Positions 22,067 to 34,435 of a DNA stretch of 64,000 nt are shown here, in pieces (position 1 is the first letter of the stretch; each line of letters opens with the position of its first letter). The translations under genes were made by a program, and so were the position numbers. Location of the stretch: positions 23,418,318-23,482,317 of the forward strand of contig NC_051431.1 in assembly GCF_001649575.2 (NCBI RefSeq). The letters are read 5' to 3'. The notes under the pieces were generated by a model. That model was given only the letters and a program-made list of their open reading frames with translations. It did no database searches and was not told the DNA's origin. This stretch comes from Kryptolebias marmoratus (Eukaryota; Chordata; Actinopteri; Cyprinodontiformes; Rivulidae).

Positions 22067-23773
22067 CTCCTGCTTCTTGCATAAATTTGAAAGAACAGAA
22101 ATAACAAACAGTGTCCTAATTATCATAGTCAGGAGAAAAGATAAACTTGGTTAGACCTAAATGGGTGCTTTTTTTCATTTACATTTCAGAGCCTCTGTAC
22201 TTTGCTGATGTGCCTTAGAAATCAAACGGCGTTTGAATCCGAAGGAACTTGTTTTGTGAGAGAAGTCTTAATTATAACATATGTTTTAGATGTAAAACAA
22301 ACGTTTTGTGATTGTGACAGCTGTTTAATTTATACATTTTTCAAATCATGAGTAAAGAACTTGTTTTTTCCTCTTCTTTCACAACTTGAATATTTATTTT
22401 GATTTCCTATTTATATCTCATTTGTCAATCATAGATTAGACATGCTAATTAATATAAAAACCTAGCTATTATCACCAGCCTTGTTCAGTGATAGTATTTA
22501 TACTTTATTAGCTCTAATGTTTTGATTGTTGAGTGATTTGTGGTCATGCAATTAAATTGCTAAGCTGTATCTTCTTTTTTTGCTATAATTATTTTAGTAT
22601 AGAAGTATTCTGACTTTAGTATTGCTTTATATTACACTTTAACCAAGCAAAAAAAATAAAGAAAAAATAAAGAAAGCATATGCTTCTATTAAGGTACAAA
22701 CTACTAGAATTTCAGTCTGCTTTCCTTCTGACCTCCATTAGAGTGGGAGGAACTGTGCAAGCATACATGCTGCAAGACATTCTGCGGTGAAGGTTGGTAA
22801 ATTGGTCCATGAAACACTTTGAATCCCTTGTGAGTGAGCCGTTTCTGTGAGAATAATAAGTGTTTGTGTGTGATTTATCCAACACGATTCAAAGTGAAAG
22901 ACATGGTTTTCATAATGCAACGCAAAGGGCTCAGAGGGAAGAGTGTAATCATGGAATGCCAAATGAACTGATATGAAAAATACACCTATCAATGATCTAT
23001 GATGCATCTTCTCACATTCCTCTTCAGGCTTTCACTCCATTGAAGGTGCAGAATGTAAAGCATGCTTGTGCATGCCTTGATATGTGTATGTGTGTGTGTG
23101 TTGTGTCTTTGCGTTGATGTATACTGTCATTGATCGCTGCAGGGGGATGTTTTATTAAACAGAGGTAAGGACAAAGAGGAGGGTCAGAGTGCCTCATGTC
23201 CTTCATAATTCCTAAAGCCTTTTTTTTAATGTGACCAGACATTTTTTGTCATGGAAAAATCCAAATTCTCCCCTCTTCCCACTCCCTGCTACCTGTTGAT
23301 TATTTATTCAATCTGATTCACTTTTAAATTTGAACACACACTATTGGAACTAAATAATTTATTCTGCTATATTTCTGTTTGCCCTTTTTCACCAATTCTG
23401 TTTCGATCTTGTCTCACTTTACAAGCCATAAGCTTTACGTGTATGCCCCCTCCTCTTTTCTTTCATGTATTGATTTTTACATTCTTTTTATACTTTCCTT
23501 TCACTTTTGCTTGCTTCCACTCTGGGAGAAGAGGTGGAGGAGAACTGATTTCTGAGTCTTCATCTTGACAACAGACTAAAGTAACAAAAGGACCAGAAAA
23601 TCTGAAGAAACAGAGAAGTTCTGAAGTTAAGAAATCTCCTGTCTTTAAATGTTCCCAACAAGATGCTGCAAACCTTTAGATCTGTGTGAGTGAGTGCCAC
23701 TTTCTTTTGAGCCATCTGATGGGGCAGCAGCATCAGAGTCTTTGCTTTTTAAAAAATAAATAAACTAGATTTT
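22067..23773. other. Unique AT-rich non-coding sequence
   Basis: No gene, RNA or recognised transposon. Minor A-rich and TG-rich tracts occur (about 22650-22675, 23085-23103). Confidence 0.5.
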
Positions 23774-23872
23774 GGGTGGCACAGTGGTATAGCGGTTAGA
23801 GCTGTTGCCTCCCAACAAGAAGGTTGCAGGATTGCTTCCCGGCCTGGGGCCTTTCTGGGTGGAACTCTAATG
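23774..23872 (+). mobile_element. SINE copy, 5' part only
   Basis: A well preserved head: GGGTGGCACAGTGGTATAGC (A-box region), TTAGAGCTGTTGCCTCCC, aagaaggttgcagg, a B-box remnant, then CCCGGCCTGGGGCCTTTCTG. Similarity stops after 'gtggaactc', so the 3' half is missing. It is the closest of the SINE copies here to the family consensus as I remember it. Confidence 0.85.
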
Positions 23873-25899
23873 GCTGACTGTAAAAGATATACATATGTTT
23901 GCACAGACAGCCCAACATAATGAACAACTCCACATATCTTTTGCACATTACACTAAAGAAACAACATTTGTCAAAATCTTATTAATCTCTGCTGAACGTT
24001 TTTCATGGCATAACATATAGAAAAGCATGCATGAGCATAGTAGGCTGCAAATTCGTAATCTTGCCCTCATCTCATTTTAGTATTGTTCAGTTTAGTTTAC
24101 ACTCAGAAGCACTAAAAACAGAATTTAAAAGCATCTCCACTTTGTAATCTCCACACGTTTTCTTCATCATCTGCTATTTGGAGCTAATACAAACTGTAAA
24201 AAAATGACTTTTTTTGTTTGGTTCAATGCAGAAAGGTAAAAAATAAATAAAAATCACAGGTTTTCAAACTTTCTGGCAACTTGCTAAATCCATTCATAAT
24301 TATTTTTCTTCTATGTCTCTTAAGATCATGATATGGCAGGAAACAGGTAGATGGTTCAATCTTTTGTTCATGTAAAAAATGACAAAGCAGTTCATAGCTG
24401 TTCAATTCATTTTTGCTTTATCTAAAAACAAACCGCATTTGAAATTGTGCCTCCACATGTCCCCGGTGCTCTGATACCAGGGTAGCCATTCTGTTCAGCC
24501 TAAAAGACATGGTTTTAGAAAAAACATCTTAAAGTGGGCGTTTGGCCTTGAGGGGAAAACATGTGGTAATTGCTTGCTTCACACCTCCCCATTTACTTTT
24601 ATTCAAGCCTGTGTGGAGGAAGACGCGTCTCTATTTTTGAGCCACATTTCCATCAATTCAAAAACCATGCAACTGGATGTGAATGACCCACAGTTTCAAT
24701 GCATTAGATGTCCTCTCATGACTGTATAATAGCAGGTATCTGTGGACTGCTTTCTAACATTACCCCTTCCGTTACCGTTTGTTTCCATTTGTTTCTTTCC
24801 CCGTTCTTTTTGGTGCACATGTGGAAACGACGTGTGACTGTAGAGCAGCAGCTATTTCAGGGTGGCCACTGGCCTATTGATTTTCTCCATCTTTTTACTC
24901 TCCAATAATGCCTAGCAGAGGTTGTCAGACAGATTGATTGGTAGAGGCCAAGTTTGTGTGCCTTTCACCGGGTGTTTGCTCCAGATCGCCCCGCTTCATC
25001 ATACCAGGTTGAATGAAATGGTCTCTTTTGCAGAGTTGAGTAAAATACCACACAGAGTCAATGACAGAACCAAAAATTACATACTGTGGATGTACAGATG
25101 AAGGTTAAAATTAAAGTAGAATGGTAGGTAATATAGATGACATGGCTAAATATGATTTAAGCATAAACCAATTTAATCTTGAAAATAAATTAATTGAAAT
25201 AAATGCATCTGACACACACACAAACAAAATCCTTTGAGTCTGAAAATATTGCAGTTTTCTTCTAAGTCACTGATATATCTTGGTCGAAAGTGTATTTCTG
25301 AGATGTCTAACAATATGACACACATCTCAGAGTACAGCAGATTATCTCCAAGATTGGTTCAATCTGGACTAATTCCTGCTCAAATCTTGTTTCATTTTGT
25401 ATGGAGTAAGGTGGTGGTTCGGCAAGACGACCATCTGCAGATGAAAAAGTTTTTTTAGTCCTTGAGATGAAATCGAAACTTTATGAAACTGAAATGAGGG
25501 TCAGCATTGCGATACACAAGCAGACATACCAGCTGAAGCAGATTTTATAAAATAGCTTTAAATGTAATGAAAATTGTACCCTCTTGGAATGAGTCTAGAC
25601 TATATGTTTCTCAGCCAATGCTAAGAAATTAAGAAATCTTGTGAAGGGATTTGAAAAAGTCCTTTTCATTAAGAGAAAAGCAACTTAAAGTATGTATTTT
25701 ATGCTTTTATCCTAACCATAGGGTGGACAAGACATTATTTTTGGTAGAAAAATATCATTTGTTCTGGTTTTTTTATTTTATGTTTTTTATAAGAAAAAAC
25801 ACTTCATTATCTGTACATATTTATAAAGCAACAACTGTATTTTGATTGAAAAGTAATCTAAGAAAAATTGGACTCGCAATCACGTTTTCTTTGTGATTT
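23873..25899. other. Unique sequence with a complex block at 24430-25000
   Basis: From about 24430 to 25000 the sequence is less AT-rich and repeat-free (tccccggtgctctg, gtggaaacgacgtg, accgggtgtttgctcc), resembling a conserved non-coding block. The remainder is AT-rich without recognised features. Confidence 0.4.
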
Positions 25900-28093
25900 G
25901 AGAGTAGTCAACATGAGGGAATTACATTTACTCATGTTACTGTATTTAAGTATAAATTTTGTGTATTTTTTACTTTTTAAAATGTTATTTAAATCTATAC
26001 CTTTACTTGAGTATGTTTTATTTCAAGTACTGTACTTAGTTACATTTAAAACGTGAATGGAAACATGTGAATTAAAATCTGTAGGAGGAAAACAAAAGTG
26101 CACTATAATGCCTGAAGTGACTGGGTCTGTTCCTTACTTGTTAGCCAGTGTATTATCCAGCTAGTAGTGATGATGAGCCATGAAGGGGCAGTTTCTCCGT
26201 TAAACCCGACTCTGCAGGCTGCTTCATCCACCAGCGTGGAGCAAAACACAGCTAAAACTCCACCGGGACTTCTGTTCAAGACAAACTAAAAAATAATGAA
26301 TAAAATTAATATTATGAATAAATAATTTCCTAGAACTCATGACTATGTTTAAGAGACCCTCTGGCTTTGAGCTGAAAGAAGGAAGCTGCTTCATTCTGTT
26401 AGCTCACAGAGACTCAGACCTGCAGCCTGTGGTGGTGAGTTTCAAACACATTTGTTTGTTTTAAAACAAGGCTTTTATAGTTTAATAAGAAGCTTTGTAA
26501 AAGAAATTGTCAAACATCAGTGCCTGATGGTGCTAATGTAGGTTAGCTCTGTAGTAGCTGGTAGGCTAACTAGCTATTAATTATGCTAATTCTATAACAT
26601 GATGTGATTATTAAAAAATGAGCATCATCAACTCCCAAACTCACATCTGAAAACATGTCACAGAATTAATGTGAGTTAAATAAAACATACAGCATGATGC
26701 AAAAATAATACCAAATTTACTGAGAATAAATACAAATGATTTAGTTTTTGATAACTGTAATCATGGTCTTCTTATCTCAGTAGGTCAGCTATATTCACAT
26801 ATCAGCTGATTATTCACTCCAAGTCAGTTTTTTAAATTATTATTATTTTAATTACGTTGGAAAATGATGTCCCAGTGAAAGTCTAGCCATTAAAGTTTAA
26901 ATACATATTTATTTATTACAAGTCTTATCCAACCAGCAGCTATCTGAATGCTAACGTGATAGTTCTGTTTTTGAAGAGATCATTTAAATGTGGTTCTGAT
27001 AATAAAGTTTTGTATGTTACACACTTTTTTTGTACACATTTTTTTTAATCTGCAAAGTGTCAGTGTTTTTAATTTTTTCTAGCATTTTTTTCATATTTGC
27101 TGAAAGTTCTCTGAGTTAATAAAAAAAAAAAGATCTGGTCAAATGGAATGATTTTATCTACATTTCAAATCCATAGGTTACTTTTCATAGATTAAGTGAT
27201 AAAACTTAAATATATCCCTGAATAAATATTGTGTTGTGGTTAAATTTTAAAATAAACCACCAATATTTTATCAAATTCTAAATGTGAAGCACAGAGGGAG
27301 TTAAAATTTTCTGATTTTTCTATTTGGGATATCATTAAGAAAAGAACCAGTCCACAGACAGAGTTTCTCTCTGACAATTTAGTATGAAACTGAACTCATC
27401 ACCTGCTCTGGAGTTCAGTCTTTGTTCAGTCTTTTGTTACCATGGTGATCTAACAAGGCTCAGAGAACTCCTCTCAAACTTTCAGGTCATCATAGCAGCT
27501 AAACTGTTAACCTCACCTGAACTCATAGTCCAGCCCTCTGGTAATCCACCTACAAGGTATCAGGACCTCATGACACCTAAGCATCTTTTTCATAGAAGTA
27601 AGACATATATTCCTGCCTTCTACTGTTTTAAAAATGTAATGTTTATATATTCTTATATTTCTGTAAGCAAGAACTGTATCAGTTTTTTCTACCAGCTGCT
27701 TCGTGTTTTGTTCAAAGTGCTTTGTTACCACCGTGGGATGGTCTGCACTGAAATGACAATTTATTCCTCTATGTGTTTTAAATATTTTGTGTGGACAGTT
27801 TTTATTTCGTAATCGCAAAAATCAATCATGAGGCTTTTTCTTTAAGAGCTCATTTAAGAAAAAAGCAATCCTTCTTTCCTTTTTGTACAGCAGGAGAGAC
27901 GCCTTCTGCTGTAAAAAAAAAAAAATACAGTAACTAAGCAACCTTTACTCAAACTAAATTTTTAATAACTTACTTTTTACATGTACTTGAGTTGATTTGT
28001 ATACACATTACTTAACTTGTGCTTGAGTAATATTCCAACAGAGTAATTGTACTTTTACTTGAGTACATTATTTTAGTACTCTTTCCACCTCTA
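25900..28093 (+). mobile_element. hAT (Tol2-like) DNA transposon remnant, near full length, non-autonomous
   Basis: The left part has ATTACATTTACTCATGTTAC, ACTTGAGTATGTTTTATTTC and AAGTACTGTACTTAGTTAC. The right end has ACTTGAGTAC motifs and terminates AGTACTCTTTCCACCTCTAG, the mirror of the AGAGGTGGAAAGAGTACT start of Tol2-like hATs. These subterminal TACTTGAGTA-like repeats are the transposase-binding type. The interior has an exon-like block (26300-26434) ending in a splice donor GTGAGT at 26435-26440, shared with the inverted copy at 42.7-43.5 kb. No transposase domain is readable. The open frames at 27384-27818 show no hAT dimerisation motif. The left terminal inverted repeat is eroded. 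Confidence 0.8.
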
Positions 28094-28969
28094 GTTAACT
28101 CCTCGGCAACAAAAAAATATCACAAGGATTTATACATTCTTGATATAGGGATTAAAAGTTTTTGCCTTTAAAGCTCAAAATTCAAACCTGTCTGCAAATA
28201 TCACACCCTACGACCTTTAAACAAAAGCAAAGCCCTAGATGTCTATAACGTCTCAATACAGATGCAGAGTTAATTAAATGCCAGCTATCTGGCATGGCTT
28301 TTCTCTGGCCTCCTCATTAACCTTCCTTGTTCAGTCTGTCAGAGGAAGTGCCCTTTTCACAACTCACTCATGGTCTCAAAGGGCTTTCTTTTAAGTGAAT
28401 AAGGTAATGCGAAGCCCGATCACAGTGCTTTTATCAATTGTTTGGTTGATGTAATATGAGTGATTTTATCATGCCTTGACTTTCAAATAGTTTTTAATTT
28501 GTGTGGGACCCTGAAGCAAGACGTGTCTTATTAAACACACTGACCTGTTGACTTAAGGTTCAGCATGTCAGCCTGCCAAAATATTCATGTGATTACATTG
28601 TGGAAGAGGTATACTTAAACAAATCTGGCTGACCATTTTGTGTCATCGTGTTTCATTTGAATAAAGGCACAATTGTTTTCCACTGGCTGCTTGAGTTCAA
28701 ATAATCAGTTTGGATTATTATCATTATAATCAAATCAAGAATTGATTTTATTTTTGACCTTAAAGCTATTTTCTTATTATAAACAGCTCATAGGAGCCAA
28801 ATAACCTGCAAACTGTTGTAAATGCTTTCTTGCAAACTGTCATCATCATTGTTCAAGGCCTAAGGTTAGGTCCCCTTCACACTGGATGACGACCATGCTA
28901 TTATGATAATGATGATGATATGATAAAAATAGAAAGAAAGAAAAAAGCCAGAAATAACCCAGCCAGAAC
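28094..28969. promoter_or_regulatory. Unique block with candidate conserved element at 28250-28480
   Basis: The part 28250-28480 carries TTAATTAAATG and a small palindrome, ATGCCAG-CTAT-CTGGCAT, at 28278-28295. CTCATTAACC and ATCAATTGTTTGGTTGATG also occur. It is repeat-free and more complex than its flanks. The regulatory role is inference; no coding signal is present. Confidence 0.3.
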
Positions 28970-29495
28970 ATTGATTGTCTTTGCAGGGTCTTTCCTAAGT
29001 TTATTAGTTCATATTAAAAACACAATGGGATCCCTATTACTCATGAGCATACTTGAGAATACACAAAACCTCCATAAAAAGACTGTGGTGGTTCATCATG
29101 ATGTGAAAGTATATGGCGGTCCTGGGGGGTAACGTGGTGGTAGTGATGAAAGCATATCCATAGCATGCAGCCTGTATGTATAGGCATAGCTTGCTTGTTG
29201 ACAGTTTACAACAGTCCTGGCCACTGTGGCCTCATGTCAAGGCTAAGACAGTGGTCACGACAAGGAAATAGAATAGAAACAACCTAGTGTGGATATGATA
29301 CTTTTAGTTGCAACCTGACGGGGTCCAAGACAGTCACGCTAAGGCTGGTGTATAGAGTGTTATGAGGGTGCAGGGAAGTGTCTCGAAGACATTAACGTTG
29401 CAGATGAAACAAAGTTAATCAATTGTAAAAGTGTAGCAGTGTCACACTGAAAGAGCTTTTCCAAATTTGCTGCTATCTCTGATTAGGATCTCTGT
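28970..29495 (+). repeat. Unclassified interspersed repeat, copy B
   Basis: Shares ordered blocks with 15745-16165, namely tttgcagggtc..tttatta, gagggtgcaggga-gtgtct, gtgtagcagtgtcaca and tttgctgctatct. It is about 100 bp longer than copy A through its middle. No open frame is shared by both copies, so a protein-coding origin is not supported. Confidence 0.55.
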
Positions 29496-30654
29496 GTCTG
29501 CATCATATGATTGCTTTTTCATTCAAGTATGTAAAAAGCTGTCTTTCCTTGCACTAGTTGTTGGTTTTAATTGTTCAATGAAGGGTACGTGACCTTGCCG
29601 AAGAACGAGTCTGTTCTAAAGTTCTTTCTTTCCAAACAACCTGTCATTTTACCTGCATTGTGCCAAGACAGTGCCTTCTTCACGTCTCAGCACCTGTTCA
29701 TAAAACGGCAGAGATCTGTCACAGACCTTTCCTCACTGAAGCATGAAATCAGCAGCAGCAGACAGGCGACACTGCCATCGATAGCAGTTGTCTGTCTCTT
29801 TGAGAGTCCCCATGGGGGAGCTGCAATGAGAAGTGGGAGAAGTTGAAAGGATATACTTGTTGAAAGAGGACACTGGACAGGCATTTGGGCTCCAGTGTGC
29901 ACAGGAAATGAAGCCGTCTCCATCTCATGGGTTGTTCATCTTGAGGTAGCATGTCACATATAGTTCAGGCAGAGGAAATTGCTCTAACTTTTACAACAGC
30001 AGAATTTCTCTAGATTAAATTATTTTACATTTAAAGGTGTAATATAACTTTGTGTGTGTGTGCGCTGTAGGTAGTTCTGGAAAAGAGTGCCAGAGGCAAG
30101 GGAGTCTAACCTCTGCTTACACTGCTGGTATACAACACTGAATACTTGATAACAGAGTCCCAATGTGAATGTGTGTACTTTTAGACATGTTACCGATGCA
30201 TAACATTTTTAAGTCCTACAAAAAATCCCCTATCCCCTTAGATGCAACTTTAAAGTATATGAAGTACTTTTCTTTGCTTTATCTAAAATGATTTGATACA
30301 CCTGACTGACAAAAATGTTCTGGTTTATTTTTCCTTCCAATCCAAGGGGCACTGGGATCTGGAGTTTGATTGTGATTGATGCTTTTAGAAAACTGTTTTT
30401 GAAATTACCGAAAGTGTTGCTAGGGTTAGTGATATATCTAAAAGATGGTGTGATGCCGATGATACTGAAAGTAATTTTATTGCTTGTGTTTTTTTGTTTT
30501 GTTTGTTTGTTTTTGTTTTGTTTTGTTTTTTGTTGCTGTGATAAAAAATGTTGAAGATGCTGAACAACCTTGAAGTTAAACTGAAATGCTTTCTCTCCAA
30601 CCAAAATCCCTGTAGTGTTATAAGAAAGGGTGCAGTTTTATAAAAAAAAAAAAA
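29496..30654. other. Unique sequence; G+T-rich simple tract at 30488-30533
   Basis: A stop-poor complex block at about 29570-29950 carries overlapping frames on both strands with no recognisable domain. It may be a conserved non-coding block. A (GTTTT)n-like tract follows at 30488-30533 and creates spurious frames rich in Phe on the plus strand and Lys/Asn/Gln on the minus strand. Confidence 0.45.
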
Positions 30655-30895
30655 AACTAGAAGCACTCAGAGAGCGCAAACCTCTTCCAAGGTCAAAGGG
30701 TCATTGTAAGATCCAAATCATCATCCAGATCACCACCAAAATTTATTCACTTGATTTTTTATGAACCAACATTTCCTGAAAATGTCATCAGAAATCTGTT
30801 TATTCTGTTTTTTAATAATCTTGCTAACAAACAGACAAACCAAGCAACACTGCAGAAAACATAACCTCCTTGGCAGAGGTAATAATAATCATCAA
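30655..30895 (+). repeat. Fish interspersed repeat tail ('acataacctccttggc' type)
   Basis: The order cgcaaacctcttccaa, tccagatcaccaccaaaatt, catttcctgaaaatgtcat, aatcttgctaacaaacagac and AACATAACCTCCTTGGCAGA matches the 3' end of a repeat abundant in many animal genomes, which I associate with LINE-type tails. The class is not certain. No coding frame. Confidence 0.6.
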
Positions 30896-32835
30896 TGGAA
30901 TGATTTTTTTTCATTTGCACTTTGCATACTTGAGGAATTGTTGGTATATTTTCACTGAATAATCACTCTAAGTTATTATTTTAGCTAACAAAGCTCTATT
31001 TTCTTTTTTTTTCTTTATGGTCTCTTCTGGGCATCTTGTGTTTCTGCCCTTGTGAATCATACACTGCGCACCACTCGCAACAGGTAAGACAAGTCTTTCT
31101 ATTAAATTTGTGCAAACTGCACATGTCCCCTACACGGCCGTCTAGGAATGATAAACCCAAGTGTGAATTAGTTTGCGTCATTGACATGAGAATATAGCTA
31201 ACTGTGAACTTATATTTGCATAATCAATGTGTGTGCTCATTGAATATTCATATGCTGCTGAAAACAATTCTCAGACTTTCAGACAGAGATTGCTGTCACA
31301 GCCCGTGAATCACGGAGCAATTTTAGCTCTTGAATTGCACTGTAATCAGTGCAGCCTCCAGCCATCTCTTATGAACAAAGACTGACAGGCACACACATAC
31401 ATACACACTGCATTAGCACACACTCGAAGAACTTCATGATCAGTGAGGTCTCTTTTAGACCCAAGGACAGCTTTCAGAAAATCCCAGTGAAGAGTTTGTT
31501 GCTTGATGTGTCACAAGCTATCACTTCAGTTGCTCTCCACTCAAATCTCTCTTCTAAGGACTAGACCTAATAAACCTAGTGGACAGAGACAAGCCTGAAG
31601 TGCCATGCTGTATCCATCCATGTAGTCCGTTCAACTCACTCTCACTTGTGACCCAGGGATTCTTCAAAGAGGTGAAAGTAAAAGTGTTTATCTCCTAAAA
31701 CCAATAGTCAAGAGTACAAACCTGAGCAGAAGCGCAGGAAATTAAATGGTGTCTGACAATTTATTTTGCCCATCACAAAGAAGTTAGAAGTATGGTCACT
31801 TCTTGTTAATACTGAAAAATGTTGAAATCTTCAAACCTCTTCTTCATAATATTTTAATGTAACAAATAATGTGACAACCATAAAAGACAATAGTTTTATT
31901 CTCAACTAGTTGGGAACAGGGAAGCACCAACACGTGTCTGCATAATACCACTTCTCTTTTATGTTAAATTAAATTACACTGCTTTAAATTAGAAATATTG
32001 TAGAATATCATAAAGATTCACTTCCAGAGTAGTGACTGGAATGACCCATAGGTTAACAGTTCATTTAATTAAATTACAAACCATGTTTGCAGAACTGATT
32101 AGTTTTCAGAACCCTGAATGATATAAACTTACAGTCACTAATCCACATAAAAATGTCAATTACATTCATTCAACTCAGGAATACTAGTGAATGAACTCCT
32201 GCTTTTCCACACTAAAGTGTTAAGTGAATCACTTGCATTGGCTCCCAAGTACGTCAGTTCATTCAGTTAAGTCATTCTTTTTTTGAGGTTTCCTATCCCA
32301 TTTTATTTGTCTTTACTTTTTTATTTTTGTAAAAACTACTGGTACATTTATCAGAAGGAGTGACTAGTATGAGAGCTTTCCCATTCCTCTGCCTCACAGA
32401 TGCCAGTGTTTCTGTTAAAAAGAAAGAATGAATGAATGAACCTTCTTTGATAGCTGTTACATAATTAAATCTGCTTAGTCTGTCAAGTTTAACTTTCATA
32501 GCACATGCTTTACTTGTGACTGCACAATTTGATCCACTGTGCCGTGGATCAAATGGATACCACCTGTAGAATCCCAACATCTTAAATTGTCAAAGTAGTT
32601 AAGATCACGACTCTGCCTTTATAATTGTTTATATTTTCAATGTGTGCAGTTAAATGCTTCACAAATTGAACATTTCATGAAGGGCTGATTAAGTGGAGAA
32701 ATGACCAAATCACTGCTGAGAATGGAAGACTAGGGATGTGGTCCCTATTTTTAGGAAAGGGGACAGGAGAGTGTTCCAGCTTCCCTAAGAAAGTTTACAT
32801 CTTGGTGTTGGAAAATAGGCTCTAAAAGATTGTTA
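30896..32835. other. Unique sequence with a complex block at 31200-31350
   Basis: 31200-31350 includes GAATATTCATATGCTG and a palindromic gtgaatcac. It is repeat-free and may be a conserved element. The rest is AT-rich and unremarkable. Confidence 0.4.
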
Positions 32836-33156
32836 AACTTTGGAATTGGGTGCCTGCCACTGGTCCTCCACATCAAAAGTAGTCAGCTGATGTGGTTCGG
32901 GCATCTGATTATATCTTCTTAACACCTCCCTCTGGAGGTTGTCCTGGCAGATGAGAGAAAATCCTGGGCCAGACCAAGAACTGGTTAAGAGATTGTATAT
33001 TCCCTTTTGACCTGGGAACATTGTGGGATAGTCCAGGCTGAGCCGGAAAGTGTGACTGGTGAGAAGAATGTCTTGGTTTTCTTTATGGATGTGCTGCATC
33101 TATGACCTGGCCATGGGCAAGAGGAAGAAAATGCATGGATGGATGGATGGATGATA
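32836..33156 (+). mobile_element. LINE 3' end with (ATGG)n tail
   Basis: The segment reads through tggtcctccacatcaaaagt and AGCTGATGTGGTTCGGGCAT (translated SSQLMWFGHLI), followed by PP-GGCPG, RPRTG and AEPE-like remnants. It then has the 3' end gcaagaggaagaaaatgc and a (ATGG)n tail at about 33133-33153. This is the C-terminal part and tail of a non-LTR retrotransposon whose upstream RT region appears at 57.87 kb as a separate copy. Multiple stops make it dead. Confidence 0.8.
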
Positions 33157-33564
33157 GGGGTGAGAATCTTTAGGTGCCCGCTAATTTGTTTAAACTATGA
33201 CTCCAAGGGCTGCAATACCATTATACCATTATAAAAACCTAACAAAATTCTGAGCACAGGATCTCTCAGACCTAAAAGAAACAAAGTGTTTGCTCTTTGC
33301 TGCAGTGTAAAACCGTTTTCATTTAAACAAGATTATGAAAACTAAATTTAAAAAAAAGTTGTCAAAATATTGAGCAAGTGATGTAAGATTCAGTGGCAAT
33401 GGATGTTCACACATCGCTTAGCGCTATCTTAACATTAAGAAACAACAAATCTGTTTAAAAAATGTTCTGATGCTAATGTTAGGATTTAGCTGTCATATTG
33501 TATATTTCTGATGAGCGATTTAATGATCCTTCAGATGGTATTTTCAATAACAATCTTTTCTGAT
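33157..33564. other. Unique AT-rich sequence
   Basis: Nothing recognised. Confidence 0.5.
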
Positions 33565-34435
33565 ATTATTTATATAGCACCAAGTTACAACAAAAGTCAT
33601 CCCAGGGCACTATACAAAAACATTAACATACATTATAAAAGCCAATTAGTAAAAGGTATTGATCTAGGGAAGCCAGCAGATTGCATCGAACCTTAGCTTT
33701 GTCGCTGTTTCCCATCCTGAGCAACCATATTTGCAATAGTGGAAAGGAAAAACTCCCTTTTAACAGGAAGAAACCTCCAGCAGAACCAGGCTCAGGGCAA
33801 GCAGCCATCTGAGTCGACCAGCTAGGGTTTGAGAGGATAAGAAAGAGACACAGATAATATTAGAATGACTCGTCCATGCCTAGTTTCTATTGGAAGAAAG
33901 ACAAATAAAAACACATGATAGAGATAATTGCAAATACAAACATGAACACCTAAGGCTTAGAGCAAGTAAAGACAGCAGCAGAGTAAGGAAATGTGGTCAG
34001 TTTGTCTTCCAGCAATCTAAGCCTTTAGCAGCATAACTAAAGGATAGCTCAGGAAACCCAAGCCAACCCTAACTATAGGATTTATCAAAAAGGACAGTGT
34101 TGAGTCTAATCTTAAAAGTAGACAGGGTGTCAACCTCAGACAGAAATTGGAAGTTGGTTCCACAAGAGATGAGCCTGACAACTGAAAGCTCTGCCTTCTG
34201 TTCTACTTTGAGACACTCTAAGAACCACAAATACACCTGCAGTCTGAGAATGAAGTGCTCTGTTAGGAAATTATGAAACAATAAGATTTTTAATATAGAT
34301 GGAACTTGGTTGTTGAGAGCTTTTTATGCCAGAAGTAAGATTTTAATTTATACTCTTAATTTGACAAAGAGCCAATGGAGATATGCTAAAACTGGCAAAA
34401 TGTGATTTCTCCTTCGAACTCTTGGATAGAAACTG
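33565..34435 (+). repeat. Abundant percomorph interspersed repeat, near full-length
   Basis: Diagnostic phrases occur in order: tatagcaccaagttacaac, AAGCCAGCAGATTGCATCG, TTTAACAGGAAGAAACCTCC, AGAACCAGGCTCAGGGC, taactataggatttatcaaa, GGAAGTTGGTTCCACAAGAG, aagctctgccttctgttcta, ctgagaatgaagtgctctg, gatggaacttggttg and caaagagccaatggaga. I recall this family as very common in percomorph fish genomes but cannot give its class. It accounts for the short open frames in the region. Confidence 0.8.

Noticed and set aside
27384..27818. 142-codon plus and 101-codon minus frames inside the hAT element
   Set aside because: No hAT transposase motif or zinc finger is visible, and the frames overlap on opposite strands.
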